A DNA stretch of 41,078 nt. Source: Streptomyces sp. CT34. Its GTDB lineage: Bacteria; Actinomycetota; Actinomycetes; Streptomycetales; Streptomycetaceae. The stretch is from contig NZ_KN708638.1 in the NCBI RefSeq assembly GCF_000805335.1, forward strand, positions 3,662,274 to 3,703,351. Direction: 5' to 3'. Below, piece after piece: positions 38,181 through 41,078 of this stretch. The notes beneath the pieces were generated by a model that saw only the letters and a list, made by a program, of their open reading frames with translations, had not been told where the DNA came from and made no database searches. Each line of letters starts with the position of its first letter. Within the stretch, counting starts at the first letter, position 1. The position numbers and the translations under genes were made by a program.

Positions 38181-38253
38181 CGCCCCGGCGCAGGCGCACG
38201 GGGCGATACTCGACCGGGCTCACACCCGGGAGATCTTCCTCATTCACCTGCGC
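38181..38253 (-). promoter_or_regulatory. L10-leader-like attenuator before rplJ
   Basis: On the transcript GCGCAGG (38247-38253) can pair with CCTGCGC (38188-38194), enclosing a smaller CCGGG stem, as in the L10 leader. The second strand lies inside the loop of a seven-base GC hairpin (38181-38187 with 38199-38205) whose 3' arm is followed by TTTGTTTTG, an intrinsic-terminator shape. Both pairings are unlikely together, so L10-L12 binding could favour one and attenuate rplJL. The L10 leader is an established RNA family; the details here are inferred. Confidence 0.5.
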
Positions 38254-38341
38254 AGGCCGTCCGCAGCTAGCGGATCCTTCGGCCACCACACGCCCGATAC
38301 CGGACGCGCAGAGACAACCAGCGGTCTTTGGCTTCCGGGAC

Positions 38342-38371
38342 ACCGTACGGGAGCGGCCCGCGCTCAGGCAA
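38342..38371 (-). promoter_or_regulatory. Promoter of rplJ-rplL
   Basis: TTGCCT (38366-38371) and TACGGT (38342-38347) on the minus strand, 18 bases apart. It lies just beyond the terminator of the lipoprotein gene and about 210 bases before rplJ, leaving room for the L10 leader. Confidence 0.5.
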
Positions 38372-38376
38372 ATCGG

Positions 38377-38409
38377 CCGCGGTGGGACGTCGCGGACGCC
38401 CCACCGCGG
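38377..38409 (-). terminator. Terminator after the lipoprotein gene
   Basis: A perfect ten-base stem (38377-38386 with 38400-38409) starts about ten bases after the stop of the lipoprotein gene and separates it from the rplJ promoter. Confidence 0.65.
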
Positions 38410-38418
38410 GCTTCCTCG

Positions 38419-39270
38419 TCAGGCGCCGGGCAGCGTCGTGGTGTCGCTCGCCGGCGGCGGGGTCACCGAGACCTTGGTGCCGTAGGCCGAGTAGAAGACC
38501 GTCGAGTCCGACGCGGTCTTGCCGTCCAGCTGCTCACGCTTCTTCACGAGCAGGTTGTCCGGGCCGATCCACAGGTCGATGGTCTCCTTCGTCGCACCGG
38601 CCTGCTGCAGCTGCGCCTGCAACGCCTTCAGGTCGGACTCGCTGAGGCTCTTGGCCTGCATCTTGGCCATCTCGGCCACGTCGACCGTGCCGGTGTAGTG
38701 GGTCGCCTGCACGCCGCGGACGTCCTCCTTGCCGGCCTGCTGGACCTTGCCGGAGGCGATGAGCAGGTCCACCGACTTGACCGGGTCGTTGTTCTGCATC
38801 GCGTCCTTGAGCACGGCGCCGGCCGGGCTCTTCTTGGCCAGGGTGTCGTAGTCGGCCTTGATCCAGTTTTTGCCGCCCATGGGCATGCCCATGTTCATGT
38901 ACATCGTCTGCGGCGTGTAGATCGCCTTCGTGGTCTTGCCGCCCAGGGGGCCGCCGGACTGGGTGATGTCGACGGTCATGTTGATGCCGTTCGACCAGTC
39001 CATCGCGCCCTTCATCGTGCGCGTGGACGGACCCGCCTTCTGCGTGCCGTCGATCTTCGCGGACTTCTTGCCGCTGGTCTGCTGCGAGGCCGTCTTCAGC
39101 GAGGCCAGCGCGGCCTCCAGCGGAGACTTCGCCCCTGCTGCGTCACTGCCGCCACTGCTGCCGCTGCCACCGCCGGCGCCGTTGTTGGTGCCGCCGCCCT
39201 TACAGGCGGTCAGACCGGCCAGCATGACAACTCCCGCCGCCACGGCGGCGGCTATACGCGTGCTGCGCAC
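38419..39270 (-). CDS. Secreted lipoprotein, LppX/LprG-like
   Basis: A 283-residue product from GTG 39270. It has a clear lipoprotein signal: MRSTRIAAAVAAGVVMLAGL then the lipobox LTAC with Cys23. A Gly/Ser-rich linker follows, then a domain of about 220 residues. It resembles the LppX/LprAFG or LolA-like fold by pattern (residues about 68-240: repeated beta-strand-like stretches, MNMGMPMGGKNWIKADYDTL, THYTGTVDVAEMAKMQAKSL, DLWIGPDNLLVKKREQLDGK). The fold assignment is moderate; the ligand is unknown and may be a lipid. It splits rplKA from rplJL and is bounded by terminators on both sides, so it is independently expressed. Confidence 0.85.
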   Translation of the reverse strand: MRSTRIAAAVAAGVVMLAGLTACKGGGTNNGAGGGSGSSGGSDAAGAKSPLEAALASLKTASQQTSGKKSAKIDGTQKAGPSTRTMKGAMDWSNGINMTVDITQSGGPLGGKTTKAIYTPQTMYMNMGMPMGGKNWIKADYDTLAKKSPAGAVLKDAMQNNDPVKSVDLLIASGKVQQAGKEDVRGVQATHYTGTVDVAEMAKMQAKSLSESDLKALQAQLQQAGATKETIDLWIGPDNLLVKKREQLDGKTASDSTVFYSAYGTKVSVTPPPASDTTTLPGA

Positions 39271-39311
39271 TTGAGGCTCCCCCTTTGATTCCTTGATGGA
39301 CCTCGCAGGGG

Positions 39312-39317
39312 ACTGTA
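39312..39317 (-). promoter_or_regulatory. Possible -10 box for the lipoprotein gene
   Basis: TACAGT on the minus strand, about 40 bases before the GTG and between the rplA terminator and the gene. No good -35 is visible at 16-18 bases. GGGGGAG precedes the start codon as ribosome-binding site. Confidence 0.3.
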
Positions 39318-39385
39318 GTGCAGGCCACCGACAGGGCTTCCGGCAGGCCCTGATATGAACGCGTCAGGCCCGCGACCGGGAACGC

Positions 39386-39423
39386 GTCAGGCCCCGCTCT
39401 CCGTACGGAAAGCGGGGCCTGAC
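39386..39423 (-). terminator. Terminator after rplA
   Basis: A perfect 13-base stem (39386-39398 with 39411-39423) and a 12-base loop lie about 40 bases after the rplA stop. The motif GCGTCAGGCC is repeated directly next to it (39361-39370). It should close the rplK-rplA operon. Confidence 0.75.
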
Positions 39424-39463
39424 GGCATGAATCACACGCGGTGCGGCGCGTCGATCAGGGAGA

Positions 39464-40180
39464 TCAGACGGCCTCCTCCTCAACGAGGAGGTTGCGGGTG
39501 CGGTTGGGGTCGACCGGGACGCCGGGGCCCATCGTGGTGGTGATGGTCGTCTTCTTGATGTAACGGCCCTTGGCGGCCGACGGCTTGAGACGGGTGATCT
39601 CCTCAAGCGCGGCGGCGTAGTTCTCCACCAGCTTGGCCTCGTCGAAGGAGACCTTGCCGATGATGAAGTGGAGGTTCGCGTGCTTGTCCACGCGGAACTC
39701 GATCTTGCCGCCCTTGATGTCGGTGACGGCCTTGGCGACGTCCGGGGTGACGGTGCCGGTCTTCGGGTTCGGCATCAGACCACGGGGACCGAGCACGCGG
39801 CCGAGGCGACCGACCTTGCCCATGAGGTCCGGGGTGGCGACGACGGCGTCGAAGTCCAGACGGCCCTTGGAGACCTCGTCGATCAGTTCGTCCGAGCCGA
39901 CGATGTCGGCGCCGGCGGCTTCCGCTGCCGCAGCACGGTCACCGGTCGCGAAGACCAGGACCCGGGCGGTCTTACCGGTGCCGTGCGGGAGGTTCACGGT
40001 GCCACGGACCATCTGGTCGGCCTTGCGCGGGTCGACGCCCAGACGCATGGCGACCTCGACGGTCGCGTCGAACTTGACGGACGCGGTGTCCTTGGCGAGA
40101 CGGACGGCCTCGAGCGGGGCGTACAGACGCTCCCGGTCGATCTTCGCGTCCGCGTTGCGAAGAGTCTTGCTGCGCTTCAC
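39464..40180 (-). CDS. rplA: 50S ribosomal protein L1
   Basis: Forms the mobile L1 stalk at the tRNA exit; in many bacteria it represses its own operon. The 238-residue product starts at GTG 40180 ([20 protein letters not shown]). Signatures are [60 protein letters not shown] and the L1 motif [20 protein letters not shown]. It lies 82 bases after rplK. Confidence 0.99.
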   Translation of the reverse strand: MKRSKTLRNADAKIDRERLYAPLEAVRLAKDTASVKFDATVEVAMRLGVDPRKADQMVRGTVNLPHGTGKTARVLVFATGDRAAAAEAAGADIVGSDELIDEVSKGRLDFDAVVATPDLMGKVGRLGRVLGPRGLMPNPKTGTVTPDVAKAVTDIKGGKIEFRVDKHANLHFIIGKVSFDEAKLVENYAAALEEITRLKPSAAKGRYIKKTTITTTMGPGVPVDPNRTRNLLVEEEAV

Positions 40181-40262
40181 TTCTGCTCCTGATGCAGTGG
40201 GGTGGAGTCGTGGTACGGACCAGCGCCTGGTCCTGCCACGGGGTGCCTTGTAGGGCTGGGGC

Positions 40263-40697
40263 TCAGCCCTCGACCGTGATGCCCATGGAACGGGCGGTGC
40301 CGGCGATGATCTTCGACGCGGCGTCCAGGTCGTTGGCGTTCAGGTCGGGCATCTTGGTGGTGGCGATCTCGCGGACCTGCGCCTCGGTGATCTTGGCGAC
40401 CTTGGTCTTGTGCGGCTCGCCGGAGCCCTTCTCCACGCCCGCGGCCTTCAGGATGAGCTTCGCGGCCGGCGGGGTCTTGGTGACGAAGGTGAAGGAACGG
40501 TCTTCGTAGACCGTGATCTCCACCGGCACGACCATGCCACGCTGCGACTCGGTCGCGGCGTTGTAGGCCTTGCAGAACTCCATGATGTTGACGCCGTGCT
40601 GACCCAGCGCGGGGCCGACCGGCGGGGCCGGGTTCGCGGCACCGGCCTGGATCTGGAGCTTGATAAGCCCCGTGACCTTCTTCTTCTTGGGAGGCAT
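40263..40697 (-). CDS. rplK: 50S ribosomal protein L11
   Basis: GTPase-centre protein, needed for RelA activation and part of the thiostrepton site. The 144-residue product starts at ATG 40697. The N-terminal domain is [20 protein letters not shown] followed by [16 protein letters not shown], with the prolines that contact thiopeptides (Pro23, Pro26). The C-terminal RNA-binding domain ends [20 protein letters not shown]. It heads rplK-rplA. Confidence 0.99.
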
Positions 40698-40768
40698 GCT
40701 CTCTCCGGGTCCTAGTGAGAGGTGGTTCGCCCCGCAATCCGGTCATCCGGATGGAGGCATACCGCACA

Positions 40769-40796
40769 ACGATAACGGGTATGGTCGCGCGGCCAA
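40769..40796 (-). promoter_or_regulatory. Possible promoter of rplK-rplA
   Basis: TTGGCC (40791-40796) and TATCGT (40769-40774), 16 bases apart on the minus strand, directly after the nusG terminator. It predicts a leader of about 65 bases before rplK. Confidence 0.45.
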
Positions 40797-40804
40797 AAAC
40801 CGAG

Positions 40805-40835
40805 AGGTCAGACCGGTGGTGTGCCGGTCTGACCT
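40805..40835 (-). terminator. Intrinsic terminator after nusG
   Basis: A perfect 12-base stem (40805-40816 with 40824-40835) and a seven-base loop, followed on the transcript by CTCGGTTTTT. It is the clearest classical rho-independent terminator in the window and separates nusG from rplK. Confidence 0.85.
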
Positions 40836-40862
40836 GGTCGGTGGCTGGTGCTCCGGAAGAAC

Positions 40863-41078
40863 CTAGTTCTTCTGGATCTGGTCGAAGCTGAGCTCGACCG
40901 GGGTCTCGCGGCCGAAGATCTCGACCAGGCCCTTGACCTTCTTCGAGTCGGCGTTGATCTCGTTGATCGTCGCCTGGAGCGTGGCGAACGGGCCGTCGGT
41001 GACGGTGACCGAGTCGCCCACCTCGAAGTCCAGGACCTGGACCTCGACCTTGCGGGACGGCGCCGGCTTTTTCTCTCC
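40863..41078 (-). CDS. nusG: Transcription elongation/termination factor NusG (C-terminal part)
   Basis: The last 71 codons of a protein that continues beyond the right edge. It reads [20 protein letters not shown], then [20 protein letters not shown], and ends SFDQIQKN before a TAG at 40863. This is the KOW domain of NusG, which binds S10 or Rho. The Lys/Pro/Ala stretch before it fits the linker from the N-terminal NGN domain. It precedes rplK as in most bacteria. Confidence 0.95.
   Translation of the reverse strand, partial: GEKKPAPSRKVEVQVLDFEVGDSVTVTDGPFATLQATINEINADSKKVKGLVEIFGRETPVELSFDQIQKN

Noticed and set aside
39361..39398. Direct repeat GCGTCAGGCC suggesting a regulator site or small array
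   Set aside because: Only two copies, and the second is part of the rplA terminator stem; not an array.

Overview
This is a high-GC actinobacterial chromosome segment. It holds an almost unbroken translation and transcription cluster, with essentially every gene on the minus strand. The protein sequences look like the Streptomycetaceae: SecY, RpoB, RpoC, EF-Tu, S3 with a basic Arg/Gly tail, GTG/TTG starts and HrdB-type promoters. Two points differ from the Streptomyces coelicolor layout as I remember it. rpsD, in a zinc-binding form, sits between rpsK and rpoA, and tuf is only about 460 bases from rpsJ. A relative of Streptomyces within the family, or a lineage that keeps the older arrangement, is therefore a good guess. 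There is no tRNA, rRNA, CRISPR array, insertion sequence or phage gene.

Read in the direction of transcription (right to left) the layout is: the end of nusG and its terminator; rplK-rplA; a lipoprotein gene; rplJ-rplL behind a leader with attenuator-like pairing; rpoB-rpoC with its own promoter; a small DUF1707-like membrane protein; the str operon rpsL-rpsG-fusA-tuf; then the S10 operon rpsJ-rplC-rplD-rplW-rplB-rpsS-rplV-rpsC-rplP-rpmC-rpsQ. It continues with the spc genes rplN-rplX-rplE-rpsN-rpsH-rplF-rplR-rpsE-rpmD-rplO; secY-adk-map; infA-rpmJ-rpsM-rpsK-rpsD; rpoA-rplQ; truA; and, after an accessory pocket, rplM-rpsI and glmM. Together these make ribosomes, the RNA polymerase core, elongation factors, the Sec channel and the enzymes that start peptide maturation and cell-wall amino-sugar synthesis.

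The accessory pocket (about 2.7-5.3 kb) is the only part that is not routine. It has a GT87-type membrane glycosyltransferase, a decayed gene broken by an apparent one-base loss and a 20-base tandem duplication, and the only plus-strand gene, a membrane-anchored secreted protein. The truA frame has lost its expected stop and stays open into the antisense strand of that plus-strand gene.

The regulatory DNA is rich. The most striking signal is a 28-base hairpin element, 25 of 28 bases identical, placed 50 and 57 bases before rpsL and rpsJ. It looks like a shared RNA leader that could co-regulate the str and S10 operons. Other signals are an L10-leader-like switch before rplJ, mutually exclusive hairpins between fusA and tuf, hairpin-rich leaders before rplN and rpsJ, and strong hairpins at most operon ends.
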